Shown: in pieces, positions 49,567 to 60,141 of the stretch
How the letters are laid out: every line of letters starts with the position of its first letter
How positions within the stretch are numbered: position 1 is the first letter of the stretch
DNA from: Agapetus fuscipes
Lineage: Eukaryota; Arthropoda; Insecta; Trichoptera; Glossosomatidae
Direction: 5' to 3'
NCBI GenBank assembly: GCA_951799405.1
Contig: OX637339.1
Span: forward strand, 16,740,001-16,804,000
DNA: 64,000 nucleotides
Program-made: the position numbers and the translations under genes
Notes under the pieces: model-generated
What the model was told of the DNA's origin: nothing
Seen by the model: only the letters and a program-made list of their open reading frames with translations
Databases searched by the model: none

Positions 49567-49924
49567 CAAAAATGTTTCCGTATCGTTCCTTATTACACGT
49601 ATTCACAGTTTTATCTTCGCCGAAGTGGATGAACGAAGAAAAAGTTGTGAGAATAGAGAAGGCGAGGATATGAAAGAGAGGGGGAAGACTGCAAAGAATC
49701 GATAATATAAGTTGGGAATATTCTGAGAGATCACAGAGCATTCATATGCGTTTAAAATATTTCCGAGTAGTTTTTGCTTTGAATCATACCTTCGGAATAT
49801 TTGCCTCTGCTTCTGACACAGTTTGTGGAATTTTTGCTTTTGATAGAAATCTGAATTTGATCAAAACATGGCAATAAGTACAAAAGTGGTCAAACTGAGA
49901 CAAAGAAGGAAATACATAATAGCT
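49567..49924. other. Spacer, nothing recognised
   Basis: AT-rich; the 64-codon antisense frame has no domain. Confidence 0.35.
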
Positions 49925-50312
49925 TGGCTTTGAAGAAGATTATGACTCTGGATGAAATGAAAGAAGTATGTAAGAACGTAAAGAAATAACGGTTGATCTG
50001 TAATGTTGACGGCTAGGACTAGGCGGAATTTTGTATTATGTTTTAGTTTTGATGTCCATACATACTATCTGTTGATTTTGAATGTTCCTTGACTCACAGG
50101 TTGGTATACGGATTACCACACATGCTGTAGAAAATGGTTCACTTTGCCGATGTCACCCCTGTTTCAGGGAAGGTCGGCAAGAGTCGGCAGGGTGTATGTT
50201 CATTTGAGATTGGGGTTTTTTTTATATTGTAAGTCCACATGCGGCATGTATAAGCGCGAACTTATATGTGTCTGCTTGTGAAAACGCATGCACTTAGATT
50301 AGATTAGATTAG
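49925..50312 (+). mobile_element. RTE-like LINE 3' end: RT remnant plus family F
   Basis: KKIMTLDEMKEVCKNVKK, then a stop (AGAAATAACG) inside the usual KKWRLICN, precedes a spacer and family F from TTCCTTGACTCACAGGTTGG (50091). The tail is ACTTAGATTAGATTAGATTA. Confidence 0.85.
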
Positions 50313-50447
50313 CATGAGCGTCCACGTGTTGTAAGTCCTTCTGACACATACATACAGGACGGGTATGTGAGGGGCTTGAACATTTATTTATTTATTGTGA
50401 ATATTTATTCACAATCATCAACATTCCCTTGGAATATCTTCTTCTTC

Positions 50448-50765
50448 TTTCGATACAGCTTCTATCGAAGTTTGCCGATCATCTTGGCTATTTTGACCTT
50501 GCTGCGGCTCGAAACAGGGACTCGGGGACCTTGGATTATTCTTCTTCTTCTTCTTGTGCCACTTCTAACGAAGATCGGCGATCATCATAGCTATTTTGAT
50601 TTTTGATGCTGCGGCTCGAAACAGGGACTTGGTGCTTCTGCCGAACCACTGTCGCAGGTTCTTCAGCCACGATGTCCTTCGGCGTCCCTGAGATCTTCTC
50701 CCCTCAATCTTACCCTGAATGATAAGATGAAGGAGACGGTACTTCTCATTTCTCATAATGCATTG
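50448..50765 (-). pseudogene. Two RTE-type LINE 3' ends with (GAA)n tails
   Basis: 50543-50765 repeats the 1 kb copy: MRNEKYRLLHLIIQGKIEGR, GRRRTSWLKNLRQWFGRSTK and KIKIAMMIADLR, then a (GAA)n tail. 50448-50538 is a shorter, more diverged end in the same direction (CGAAGTTTGCCGATCATC). Confidence 0.8.
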
Positions 50766-51570
50766 GATTATACATAGAACCAAACAGCATACTTCATATT
50801 AAACTGAATCTTCTGGGACTTAGTGGCTTATTTCAATCAATCATTAATTTCTCTCTGATGTTGCCTGTTGACCTAGTTATCGGAAAGCTTGCATTCGATA
50901 TGTCTATTAACTAGAACTGATTTTTTCTTCAATATGAACATTATATTATAATCAGTCGTTTTCTGGGATGGGAAGTATAAGCTGTAAAAGTTTTGCATTT
51001 TTACGCAGAATTTTGTAAATCATGCATAAATTTTAATGGAAAAGCACCAACTCGTATTTCATAGGAATCCATGTTTATAATTTAGAACAAAAAAAAAACA
51101 TTTTCCCGATTGTTCCTTGAAACAGAGACTCGTAAGTTCACGTTTACGCAAGCCGTGTGCTTACTTCGTGACTGAGCTAAGCTGCACATGTAATAAAACA
51201 TTTTACCGCGTTGTTCCCGGATCGGATGTGGCGTGTGATATATATATAAATTTTTTAAGAGGTAAGATGATACTCTACTGTCTGTACCATTTTGATATCT
51301 TATATAGGGAACCAGAGGGGTCTTACTCCCATTCACTAGATTATTCTACCACCAGAACGTTATATACACACACAATCACTAGAACGTCATTCCAATGCAC
51401 GAATACAATCATGCACTACTCCTAGATGGTTCTATACAACGTGCATCGGTGTGCGTAGTCATTTTGATTTCATATCCGTCATTATGATGCCCGTATGCGT
51501 CTATGAACGCACGTAACTCAAGTCCGCGACAATACTTTATAGAACAGTAGGTAATAATAATAATAATATA
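50766..51570. other. Unassigned region
   Basis: 51177-51236 (GAGCTAAGCTGCACATGTAA, ACCGCGTTGTTCCCGGATCG) is a decayed SINE-C end in reverse. The rest is unrecognised. Confidence 0.4.
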
Positions 51571-51858
51571 AGGATGATTTATTTGGTGAGCGCTGTTTTT
51601 GTGTGTATCACACCTCAAGAGCCTTCTGCGAGCTTGATCGTCGCTGTAGAAAGCGCCAATTCTCAAGCAAGACCCAGTTGTAGTAAGATTGGATGGACCT
51701 TTCAGTGGCCGGTCTTTGGTAAAGGTTTATGAAATTTTCAACCCAGCGAAGATCACATTTGGAAATATAAATTGTATATTTTTGTGTTTCGCTAGGATTC
51801 GAATCCACAACCTTCCATTTACGAGTCCGAAGTGTTGCCACTGGACTACGGACCGGTC
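51571..51858 (-). mobile_element. SINE-A, full length, tail-1 type
   Basis: In reverse: head GGACCGGTCCGTAGTCCAGT, B-box GGATTCGAATCCTAGCGAAA, body and tail 1 to ACCAAATAAATCATCCTT, then ATT repeats. Confidence 0.9.
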
Positions 51859-52027
51859 CAAGAAATAGGTGCCTGTTTACACATTGAGCGTCTCACGTCT
51901 TCAGTAGCGTATCTATAGAACAACTTTTCACCCGTTATTAATGTGTTATCTGCGTCCGACGATATTCTTAGCCAGTGGACGGAAACATTTTTATAAAATT
52001 ATAATTTTATGATGATAATGATGATGA
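51859..52027. other. Spacer
   Basis: Nothing recognised until the GAT repeats at 52010-52036, which are the simple tail of the next element. Confidence 0.35.
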
Positions 52028-52135
52028 GTTGATGATTTTTTAAAGCGCCGTTTCGTGATGTAGTCACTCCAAGGGCGTTTGTGCAAATGGTGCTAGAAAT
52101 TTGCTTTTCTTCTGTGCATTTCGGAACTTTCCATG
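52028..52135 (-). mobile_element. L2-type LINE 3' end fragment
   Basis: AAAGCGCCGTTTCGTGATGT, AGTCACTCCAAGGGCGTTTG and TTTCGGAACTTTCCATGGT match the L2 end at 1-120. The simple tail here is (ATC)n. Confidence 0.8.
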
Positions 52136-52325
52136 GTGAATGTAACCTATGTATTTTGACAGGTAAGTGGAGATGTCCCAGCTCCCGAGGGTCTGGTATT
52201 CATTTCTTAACCTTGCTGGTATTTTAATATCGGGTTTGAAATAAGCACCTAAACAGGAAATCATTTCTGACACCCTCGATAGGATTCGAACCCTGGCTCT
52301 CGGCATGGAATGCAGACACTTTGGT
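52136..52325 (-). mobile_element. SINE-C fragment with internal deletions
   Basis: In reverse: TGTCTGCATTCCATGCCGAG, GGGTTCGAATCCTATCGAGG, CCTGTTTAGGTGCTTATTTC, then a shortened AGCTGGGACATCTCC core. Confidence 0.75.
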
Positions 52326-52494
52326 CCATTGATACCTTTCTCGGTCTCCTCTACCACGACATCCATCTATTCTTGCAACATATACAACAGGATACCCTAA
52401 TTACAGTGCACCCTCACAGCTATCAACATGCTGGGAGGATATACTTTCTTCGTCAGTCTCGCATCACCCATTCTCTCCATATGTCCAAACCATC
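52326..52494 (-). pseudogene. RTE-like RT fragment, interrupted
   Basis: In reverse, sequence for WFGHMERMG-like and GCRGRGDRERYQWTK-like residues (TACCACGACATCCATCTATT, CGTCAGTCTCGCATCACCCA). It is split by about 50 bases (CAACAGGATACCCTAATTAC) and faces a forward family F copy. Confidence 0.6.
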
Positions 52495-52496
52495 AA

Positions 52497-52746
52497 ACCT
52501 TGACTTATAGGTTGGTATGAGGCTGACCACCCATACTGTAAAAAATGGTTCACTTTGCCAATGTCACCCCTGTTTCAGGGAATGTCGCGCAAGAGTTGCA
52601 GGGCTTATGTTCATTTGAGGTTTGGATTTTATTTGTAAGTACTTAATCAGTATTTGTAAGCGCGAACTACACGTGTTTGTTTGTGGGCATACATCTGAGA
52701 GCTTTGAATGAATATATCCTTGCAACTTAGATTATAGATTATTATT
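52497..52746 (+). mobile_element. Family F copy
   Basis: ACCTTGACTTATAGGTTGGT to GCAACTTAGATTATAGATTA. Close to the 20.7 kb copy. Confidence 0.9.
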
Positions 52747-53362
52747 ATAGATCTCCTCAAGAAAAATTATGGGCACCCCTGATTTAAACGAACTTCTTTT
52801 AATCGTCACTTTCGCACATTATTTTACACCATATTCTTATATTCTCTTAAAAAAACATTCCTTACCCTATCACTCCGTCCATGACACATTGTTTTCTGGC
52901 TACAGAGTGTAATATTTAACAAAAAATGTTGTGCATGGCCGCCGGCCCAGAAGCAAGTCTTGCGTCTCTTAATTCAATTACCCCCGTCTCTTCGTCTTCT
53001 TCTTCCACTTCCCCTCCCCTAAGGAAGGCAGTGAATCGGAAATTTTACGACTCGTTATATTATCCGTAAGAAAAACGGCCCGGATCCTCAGCGCTCTACT
53101 CCAGTACCTGCCAGTAGCCGCGCACACAATGGGACAACTCGGCTACTTCATCTCTACTTTATTCCTTAATGAAGTGGGCGTCCTTTATTCAGATTGAGAA
53201 TGTGGTTGTCTTAAAAAGAAGCCTGAAATGAATCGATGTACAAGAAATAGACTAGATGGGCTGAGAAAGCAATCCTTTGAGAATTGGGAATGCGCTAACG
53301 CTCTTATTATACTAAAATCCAAATGCATTCTATCGGTAACCTTCCAATTGTCAACAGTACCT
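52747..53362. other. Spacer with an RTE-like scrap
   Basis: 52790-52870 (ACGAACTTCTTTTAATCGTC, ACTTTCGCACATTATTTTAC) resembles sequence upstream of the RT end at 58.1 kb in reverse. The rest is unrecognised. Confidence 0.35.
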
Positions 53363-53434
53363 TGAGTACGAGTTGCAAAACTTGAGAAAAATAAAGTTTA
53401 CGGAATGTATTAAATAGTGGTTTTCCCCAAAATC
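53363..53434 (+). mobile_element. Family G inverted-repeat element, left arm only
   Basis: GAGTACGAGTTGCAAAACTT, AGTTTACGGAATGTATTAAA and CCCCAAAATCTGCCG match the arm of the element at 60.1 kb. It is cut where a family F copy begins. Confidence 0.75.
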
Positions 53435-53665
53435 TGCCGAGGCTGACCATCCATATTGTAAAATAATGGTTCACTTTGCCAAAATCCCCTCTGTTTCAGG
53501 AAAGGTAGGCAAAAGTTTCAGGGTATATGTTCATTTGAGCTTTGGTTTTTAATTGGTAGAAGAACACATGCAGCATTTGTAAGCGCAAAGATACACGTGT
53601 CTGTTTGTGAGCATGGATTTTATATGAAATTTAAATGTAAATATATCTTTGCAACATAGATTATA
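53435..53665 (+). mobile_element. Family F copy
   Basis: Starts inside the 5' end at AGGCTGACCATCCATATTGT and ends TTTGCAACATAGATTATAG. Confidence 0.85.
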
Positions 53666-53989
53666 GATTTAGACCTTTAGGTTACCCACTAACTGCCTTT
53701 ATTCGATTAACCATTCATAAATCTACAATTCGAACTTTTAAAAGTCGAACTTTTAATTTTGATATAAAACAAGATGGCGCATTGTGTAAACAGAAACTGT
53801 TCTCTCCGTCTCGAGAGCTTTGTGTTTTAATCGAATCTGAGTTGGCGGGGCGCTGACCACCGCAACAATAAAAATGTACTACCGTAAAACCTCCTTCCGG
53901 CCACTTTAACGATCCTCTCAGCTATATCTCTCTCGAGAGAACTATCTCAAGTATATAGATTACGTTAAAACTTAATCATAGCGTTTCAG
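53666..53989. other. Spacer, nothing recognised
   Basis: Contains CTCTCCGTCTCGAGAGC and CTCTCTCGAGAGAAC inverted repeats near 53802 and 53927. No gene. Confidence 0.35.
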
Positions 53990-54690
53990 AGAGAACCAAA
54001 ACTAATAAGAAACTCGATTGGACATAGATACATAGAACCTTTACTGTTCCCTGTTTTAAAGAACATTTTCCGGCACCCAAACAAACTGAAGATGTGCCAA
54101 AGAGCAATTGAAAACAGGATGCTGGGAATCAGTCTCCGAGACAGGGTTCCTAACCAGGAGAGCCGTAGACGCACTGGTGTCACACAGTGATTGGTCTGCT
54201 TAGAAATATCCTAGGCTGGTCGTGTCGCAAAGCAAGACCTTGACAGGTCGCTGCCTTAGTTCTTGTTTATCGTATACGCCATTGAGAAAATTTTACATTA
54301 GCAATGTTTGCATGTGTACTGGACCAATGTGTGTTATGAAAACAAGAAATTTATTTAAAAAATATTTAAAAGAGCTCTCACATTATCGAGTTTTACGGTT
54401 TTTCTTATCTCAGATTGTGTAGAATTTGATTCATAAGACAACTGCATGAAAAAGTCATATTTGACAAGATTGGCGTATACGATAAGCAAGAACTGGGGGA
54501 GCGAGGTGGCCGGAAAGGATCGTCCAGTGGCGGCACAGGATATCCAAGCGGGGATTGGTGAGACCCCAACTGCGGTGGCTGGACGACATCAAAAGAACTG
54601 CAGGCAGAGAATAGCTGAACGCAGCAGACGATAGACAAACATGGATAGGATTAGAGAAGACCAGGAGTGGACTGAGAAAAGCTGAGGAAG
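53990..54690 (+). pseudogene. Chimeric RT remnant interrupted by a family D element
   Basis: 53990-54095 encodes PLLFPVLKNIFRHPNK, like the 38.2 kb LINE. It passes directly into RTE sequence, ENRMLGISLRDRVPNQESRR + RTGVTQ (54100-54188), and after the family D insert continues to about 54690 with DRPVAAQDIQAG, matching the RTE copy at 31.4-31.6 kb. Two different LINE types are therefore fused here. Confidence 0.7.
54250..54502 (+). mobile_element. Family D inverted-repeat element (MITE), 253 bp
   Basis: GCTGCCTTAGTTCTTGTTTA at the left and AAGCAAGAACTGGGGGAGC at the right are imperfect inverted ends. It has the same length as the 9.8 kb copy. The RTE sequence GACAGGTCGCTGC is cut by it and resumes at AAAGGATCG after 18 extra bases. 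Confidence 0.82.
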
Positions 54691-54705
54691 AAAAAGAAGC
54701 AGACA

Positions 54706-54880
54706 CAAGTGTCTCAAGTCCAGAAACCCTATCTGGACAATTGATGGTCGTAGTAAGGATGTTGCATCCTATTGGAAGTCCATATGGGAGAAGAAAGGTT
54801 TAAAAACCAAGATCTGATCACTCTGCCCCACCAGGGGTGCTAGGGTTTACCCAATCTTCCGAGAGCACTAGGCGTCCCCT
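54706..54880 (+). pseudogene. Non-LTR RT fragment, same family as 38.0 kb
   Basis: CTCAAGTCCAGAAACCCTAT, CTGGACAATTGATGGTCG, GGAAGTCCATATGGGAGAAG and CACTCTGCCCCACCAGGG parallel 38231-38365. Confidence 0.8.
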
Positions 54881-55030
54881 TAGTGCTTGTTTGTCTTATG
54901 TCCATCTGAGATAATTTCACATGAGGAATGTTTGCATGTGTACTGGACCAATGTTTCTTGGAAAAACCGGAAATTGATTTAAAAAATACTTAAAACAACT
55001 CTCACTTTACTGTATTTTACGTATTGCTCT
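54881..55030 (+). mobile_element. Family D, left two thirds, diverged
   Basis: CCCCTTAGTGCTTGTTTGTC, GAATGTTTGCATGTGTACTG and GACCAATGTTTC match the 54.25 kb copy. The right end is missing. Confidence 0.65.
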
Positions 55031-55044
55031 TTTTTTCATTTTTT

Positions 55045-55310
55045 TGAAAAATAGATTTGTGAAGAGGAATGCAATTCATCAACCTAATCTGACTGGCCAG
55101 AAACAGGTATTAATATCATCAATTAATAATTCATTATTGTTTATTTTAATGAATTATTAATTAATAATTACCCAATAACATCTGTTAAACCAGGGTCAAA
55201 GTTTTGGTCAAATGACCCATGCGGGGATCGAACCAACGTTATTCTATTCCAAGCACGCTAGAAAGATCAGCCCACTTGACCCCCTCGGCCATAACACCGA
55301 CAAAACTTAG
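55045..55310 (-). mobile_element. SINE-B, full length
   Basis: In reverse: head GTCGGTGTTATGGCCGAGGG, GGTCAAGTGGGCTGATCTTT, B-box GTTGGTTCGATCCCCGCATG; body with the AT-rich palindrome; end AATTGCATTCCTCTTCACAA + ATCTATTT. Confidence 0.9.
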
Positions 55311-55742
55311 CTCACATAACGTATAATGTGATATTTAAGACAATTATATTGAAACGCAGTCATTGAATCTTTGTTTAAAAAATATCCAAATCGTTTTGGT
55401 CATTCTCGAGTGATGCGGTTACCAACGAACGTCAGTTCATTGTTTTTTTTTATAAAACGGGCATTCGGCTTTAACGGATATCCCTGATAATTAGGGTATT
55501 CAGTTCGTCAAACAGAGTTTTTTCTATGAATTAAAATAAATAAAAAATATCGATTGTATATTTTAGTTTCCATATATTTTGAAATAAACGCTAAGATTGA
55601 GTTTTAACCTGAAGTTTTATACTAGGAACGTTTTTAATTCCAGCGAACAATAAACGCTGTATTAAACTCATCTCCTTGAGAAAGTTTTGTGTTTTAAAGT
55701 TTATGGTTTCGGTTATATTTATCCACTTATCTGCGCTTCTGA
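55311..55742. other. AT-rich spacer
   Basis: No family match or coding signal. Confidence 0.35.
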
Positions 55743-56568
55743 AGTTCCTGGACTAATAGGTTGGGATGAGGCTGACCTCCCATGCTGTAACAACTCGTTT
55801 CACTTTTGACAATGCAACCCCTTTTCAAGGAATGCGGCAGGATTTGCAAGGTTTATGCTTAGGTATGTAAGATTTGATTTATTTTGTATGTTTAAGCGTG
55901 AACTTATGTACATGTTGCACGCTTAATAATAAAGAGCAATAACTCAAAAAATAAGAATGTTGGGAAATCACGTTTGAAGTTCAGACAACCAGTACAACTT
56001 GTATGGGATGAAAAAGGCGACCGATGTTTTATCTCGGTCATATTCGTCCAAATTGAACGGCTGTCACATTCTACCTATTCTTCTTTTTTTTTTTTTTTAA
56101 GAAATCCTGTGCGGGAGACTCTCTAGATTCTAAAGACTCTAGAGGTCTATGACACTTGTTGTAGTGTCGCAGAGGTGTACGAGCTTGGTCGTCGCTACAA
56201 AGCGCCAATACTCAAGCAAGACCCAGTTGCTGTAAGTCTGGATGGACCTTTGGTGACCGGTCATTGGTAAAGGTTTATGAATTTTTCAACCCAGCGAAAA
56301 GCACATTCGAAATATAAATGGTATATTTTTGTGCTCCGCCGGGATCCGAATCCACAACCTTCCATTTAAGAGTCCGAAGTGTTGCCACTACGGACTACGG
56401 ACCGGTCCAAGTCGCATTGTTCTTACGTTTTATTACAAAATCTCGATTTTCTCAATTTCTTGAGTTATTTCTCTTTATTATTAAACGTGCGATGTGTCTG
56501 CTTGTGAGCATGCTTTTAATATGAGCCTTAAATGTCAATATATCTTTGCAACTTGGATTATAGATGGA
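55743..56568 (+). mobile_element. Family F copy split by SINE-A
   Basis: The 5' part is 55743-55930 (GTTCCTGGACTAATAGGTTG). The 3' part is 56485-56568 (CGTGCGATGTGTCTGCTTGT to TTGCAACTTGGATTATAGAT). A SINE-A copy lies between. 55931-56080 is unassigned, so these may be two fragments rather than one copy. Confidence 0.55.
56081..56407 (-). mobile_element. SINE-A, full length, tail-2 type
   Basis: In reverse: head ACCGGTCCGTAGTCCGTAGT, GGATTCGGATCCCGGCGGAG; body to GACGACCAAGCTCGTACACC; tail 2 to CCCGCACAGGATTTCTTAAA followed by an A run. Confidence 0.92.
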
Positions 56569-56937
56569 TTTGAATTAAAAGTGGTCATGAACGTATTGTG
56601 TCAGGGGTGAGAAATTGAAAGAAGCACTTAATATCTAGATAACATTTTTTATGGTTATATTTTTCGGGTTCATTTACAGTAAAAAAAAACACACACACAC
56701 ACACTTACGATTTATTTCACAAGTTTTCCATATTTGTATTTTACTGTTTTTGGTCACCTCCTGACTGTCTGGCTTCCTTGTCCAAATCTACCCTACCACG
56801 CAAAACTCGCCCTTTTTTATAGGATTATTTGTTCTACCAGAAAGGTCCATCTGATGTGACTTTAGACATGGGTAAAAAGATACATCATTTATTCTACTTT
56901 AGTGTCAATATTATATTTTTTAAACTAAGCAGTACAC
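56569..56937. other. Spacer with a CA repeat
   Basis: 56688-56704 is a short (AC)n run. Otherwise unrecognised. Confidence 0.35.
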
Positions 56938-57090
56938 TTAGTACGAGTTGCACAACTTGAGAAAAGTAAAGTTTACGGAAAATATTATAGAGTGCTTTTT
57001 TCCAAAATCTGCCGTTTTTGTTTCTTACACTTTATGGTCTTAGCAAAAGAGTTACAGTGATGAAGAAAATCAAGTTCAAACAAACAAAAA
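56938..57090 (+). mobile_element. Family G element, one arm and centre
   Basis: CTTAGTACGAGTTGCACAAC, TCCAAAATCTGCCGTTTTTG and CTTTATGGTCTTAGCAAAAG. The last shows the uninterrupted target sequence of the hAT insertion at 60.27 kb. Confidence 0.78.
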
Positions 57091-57097
57091 CAGCCTT

Positions 57098-57275
57098 TAC
57101 AAGAAATGAGAACCAGCCATCTCGGGAGCTGAGAGCCCCCATTTCAACTGAAAGTAGTTGTGTGAGGCCGGCTTCCTTATCTGTAAAAATAAATAAGTTC
57201 CGAATTGCCACATGCGACCCCTTGAGAGATTACGCAGGCAAGGAGCTACACTATATGTGTAGCTTTGTTGCGTTT
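57098..57275 (+). mobile_element. SINE-C, 3' half
   Basis: AAGAAATGAGAACCAGCCAT, CCCCCATTTCAACTGAAAGT, CCACATGCGACCCCTTGAGA and TATATGTGTAGCTTTGTTGC. Confidence 0.8.
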
Positions 57276-57419
57276 TTTCGGGTAACAGAGCTCCGAAAAA
57301 GTTACGCAAATGAGTAAATAAACGTAAGCAAGATAAAGGAAAAATATATGGGCCACAGTCAAAACCCGAAAGAACCCAAAAGAACAATATCAAAGACAAT
57401 GGACCCATTTCTTCACCGC

Positions 57420-57497
57420 CGCGTCAAGCCTGAAAGCGCCCTTGCAGTGACAGTAGTCACGAAACGGCGCTATAAAAATCATCATCGTCATCATCAT
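57420..57497 (+). mobile_element. L2-type LINE 3' end with (ATC)n tail
   Basis: GAAAGCGCCCTTGCAGTGAC, AGTCACGAAACGGCGCTATA, then AAAATCATCATCGTCATCAT. It shares the end of the L2 copy at position 1. Confidence 0.72.
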
Positions 57498-57499
57498 CT

Positions 57500-58559
57500 A
57501 ATCTAATCTAATCTAATCTAAGCTGCAAAGATATATATCATTTAAGATTTATATTAAATGCATTCCCACAAGCAGACATGTATAATTTCGCGCTAACACA
57601 TGCCGCATGTGGACCTACAATATAAAAACCCAATCTCAAATGAACATAAGCCTTGCAACTCTTGCCGTCCTTCCCTGAAACAGGGGTGACATTGGCAAAG
57701 TGAACCAATTTTTTACAGTATGGGTGGTCAGCCACATAACAACCTATAAGTCAAGGAACATACATGACAAATTACATTTTTAAAATCAATAAATTATAAT
57801 ATATACATGGACATAAAAAACTAAATCATAAAAACCAATTTTACTTTAACAAACCCTAGCCGCCAACATCACAGATCAACCGCCATTTCTTTCTATCCTT
57901 ACATACTTCTTTCATTTCCTCCAGAGTCATAACCTTCTTCATACAAGCTCTTCTTTTATTATGACTCTGGATATTCCATTCATTCGCAATTTCGGATATT
58001 TGGTCCATCCATACCTTTCTCGGTCTTCCTCTACCACGACATCCATCTATTCTACCAACATATACTTTCTTCGTCAGTCTTTCCTCATTCATTCTCTCCA
58101 TATGCCCAAACCATCTTAACAAACTTCTTTTAATCTTCACTTTCACACTTTCTCTTGCACCACATTCTTCTCTTACAAAATCATTCCTCACCCTGTCACT
58201 CCGTTTTTTCCCAATCATCAATGGAAAATATCAAAATTCTCATATATAAATACATATCTCATTGATACCATAGCATGTAATCTCACCTTTCTCGGTCTTC
58301 CTCTACCACGACATCCATCTATTCTACCAACATATACTTTCTTCGTCAGTCTTTCCTCATTCATTCTCTCCATATGCCCAAACCATCTTAACAAACTTCT
58401 TTTAATCTTCACTTTCACACTTTCTCTTGCACCACATTCTTCTCTTACAAAATCATTCCTCACCCTGTCACTCCGTTTTTTCCCAATCATCAATGGAAAA
58501 TATCAAAATTCTCATATATAAATACATATCTCATTGATACCATAGCATGTAATCTCACC
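57500..58559 (-). mobile_element. RTE-like LINE 3' end: longest RT remnant plus family F
   Basis: Reverse strand: 121 open codons (58221-57856) with GKKRSDRVRNDFVREECGAR, LLRWFGHMERMNEERLTKKV, IDGCRGRGRPRKVWMDQISE and KKWRLICDVGG, then the 3' UTR and family F (57756-57500) with a TTAGATTAGATTAGATTAGA tail. This is the best-kept copy of the family. Its 5' part is tandemly duplicated (see next entry). Confidence 0.88.
58014..58557 (-). repeat. Perfect 272-bp tandem duplication
   Basis: 58014-58285 and 58286-58557 appear identical base for base. The unit spans part of the RT end (GKKRSDRVRNDF to GRGRPRK) and about 70 bases of upstream sequence (TATCAAAATTCTCATATATA). The lack of any difference points to a very recent event or an assembly artefact. 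Confidence 0.92.
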
Positions 58560-58951
58560 GTTTGTCTGTCGCGCATTCTCGATAACGACAATAAGACAAT
58601 TTTTATACGGGGGTCGTAAAACGCGTACGCTGCTTGTCCGTTTTACGACCCCCGGCACAGGGGTCGGATAGCGAACTGGTTAGAGTGGGTACACGGGCGT
58701 AAAACAAAAGACGCTGAGCGCGAGAAATGCAAAATGCTTAGCGCTCTCCCTGCAAACACAATCACACAACTTGTGCTGTGTGGGAGTGACCGGCAACCTT
58801 GTAAAAAAAATTCAATATTTGTGTGTGTCATGCTATAATCAGTTTACAGGCAACCTTTAAAGAGAACTGTCAAACAAATACCTACCCTTGTTATTTTGTA
58901 CCACGTTTTTGAAAAATAACGCTGTTATTATATGACATTTATAAACATGTT
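58560..58951. other. Spacer, nothing recognised
   Basis: Contains GGGGGTCGTAAAACGCGTAC and, 25 bases on, the inverse GTTTTACGACCCCC (58608-58653), an inverted repeat of about 14 bases. No gene seen. Confidence 0.4.
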
Positions 58952-59100
58952 TCCTTGACTTGTAGGTTGGTATGAGGCTGACTACCTATACTGTAAAAAA
59001 TGGTTCTCTTTGCCAGTGTCACCCCTGTTTCAGGCAAGTTTGGCAAAAAATTGCAGCGGTTATGTTCATTTGAGGTTTCGAATTTAAGTTGTAAGTACTT
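58952..59100 (+). mobile_element. Family F, 5' half
   Basis: TTCCTTGACTTGTAGGTTGG to AATTTAAGTTGTAAGTACTT; cut before the SINE-A copy. Confidence 0.85.
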
Positions 59101-59121
59101 GGAAGTACTTAGTAAATATTT

Positions 59122-59438
59122 GGACCGGTCCGTAGTCCGTAGTGGCAACACTTCGGACTCGTAAATGGAAGGTTGTGGATTCGGATCCCGGCGGAGCACA
59201 AAAATATACCATTTGTATTTCGAATGTGCTCTTCGCTGGGTTGAAAAATTCATAAACCTTTACCAATGACCGGTCACCAAAGGTCCATCCAGCCTTACAG
59301 CAACTGGGTCTTGCTTGAGTATTGGCGCTTTGTAGCGACGACCAAGCTCGTACACCTCTGCGGCACTACAACACGTGTCATAGACCCCTAGAGTCTTAAG
59401 AATCTAGGGAGTCTCCCGCACAGGATTTCTTAAAAAAA
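59122..59438 (+). mobile_element. SINE-A, full length, tail-2 type
   Basis: GGACCGGTCCGTAGTCCGTA through GCGACGACCAAGCTCGTACA to tail 2 (CGGCACTACAACACGTGTCA, CCCGCACAGGATTTCTTAAA). Apart from the tail its sequence is close to the tail-1 copy at 21.27 kb. Confidence 0.93.
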
Positions 59439-59449
59439 AGTACCTACAC

Positions 59450-59662
59450 ATCTAATCTAATCTAATCTAAGTTGCAAGGATAAGTTACATTGGAGATTCA
59501 CATTACATGCATTCTCACAACCAGACACGTACAAGTTCGCGCTTGCACATGCACTGCACATGCAGCATTCATAAGCGTGAACTTACATCTGCCTGCTTAT
59601 GGGCACGCATATACTATGAATTTTAAATGTTTATATATACTCGCAACTTAGATTATAGATTG
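59450..59662. mobile_element. Two family F 3' ends, inverted
   Basis: 59450-59548 is in reverse (TCTAATCTAATCTAAGTTGC to AAGTTCGCGCTTGCACATGC). 59550-59662 is forward (CACATGCAGCATTCATAAGC to CAACTTAGATTATAGATTGC). They meet head to head. Confidence 0.75.
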
Positions 59663-59739
59663 CTTTAGATTAAAGGTCAAATTAAATACGTGAAAAAACA
59701 CTGAAAAAATAGCGGTTTTTATGCTGCCCCAACAGGGGG

Positions 59740-59865
59740 TAGAGTTACAGGGTTTATGTTCATTTGCGATTGGCATTTCTATGTTGTAAGTCCACATGCG
59801 GAATGTGAAATCGTGAACTGCGTGTCTGCGTACAGGAATGCATTTAATTTGAATATTAAATGAAA
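59740..59865 (+). mobile_element. Family F, central and 3' part
   Basis: GAGTTACAGGGTTTATGTTC, CGATTGGCATTTCTATGTTG, GAATGCATTTAATTTGAATA. Confidence 0.7.
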
Positions 59866-60141
59866 TATAGACAGACGATAGAAACAACGATCAATTTTAA
59901 AGCATACAAAGGTTTTGCTTCACTCCTTTTAAACTGACCTCTCCACCATCTCTTAAGGAACCTCATTCCGAACAAGAAACACCTTTACGACCTCTCTTCC
60001 TTACAAATCTACACACCTATTCGCAGATCAGCATCAAATACTAGTCACGATAGACTATCCTGTATTCTATCATATAAAAATACAGATTAACTAACGTTTT
60101 GATAATTAGTGTAAGAGTGTTTGGATATAGAATAATATAAG
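59866..60141. other. Spacer, nothing recognised
   Basis: No family match. Confidence 0.35.
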
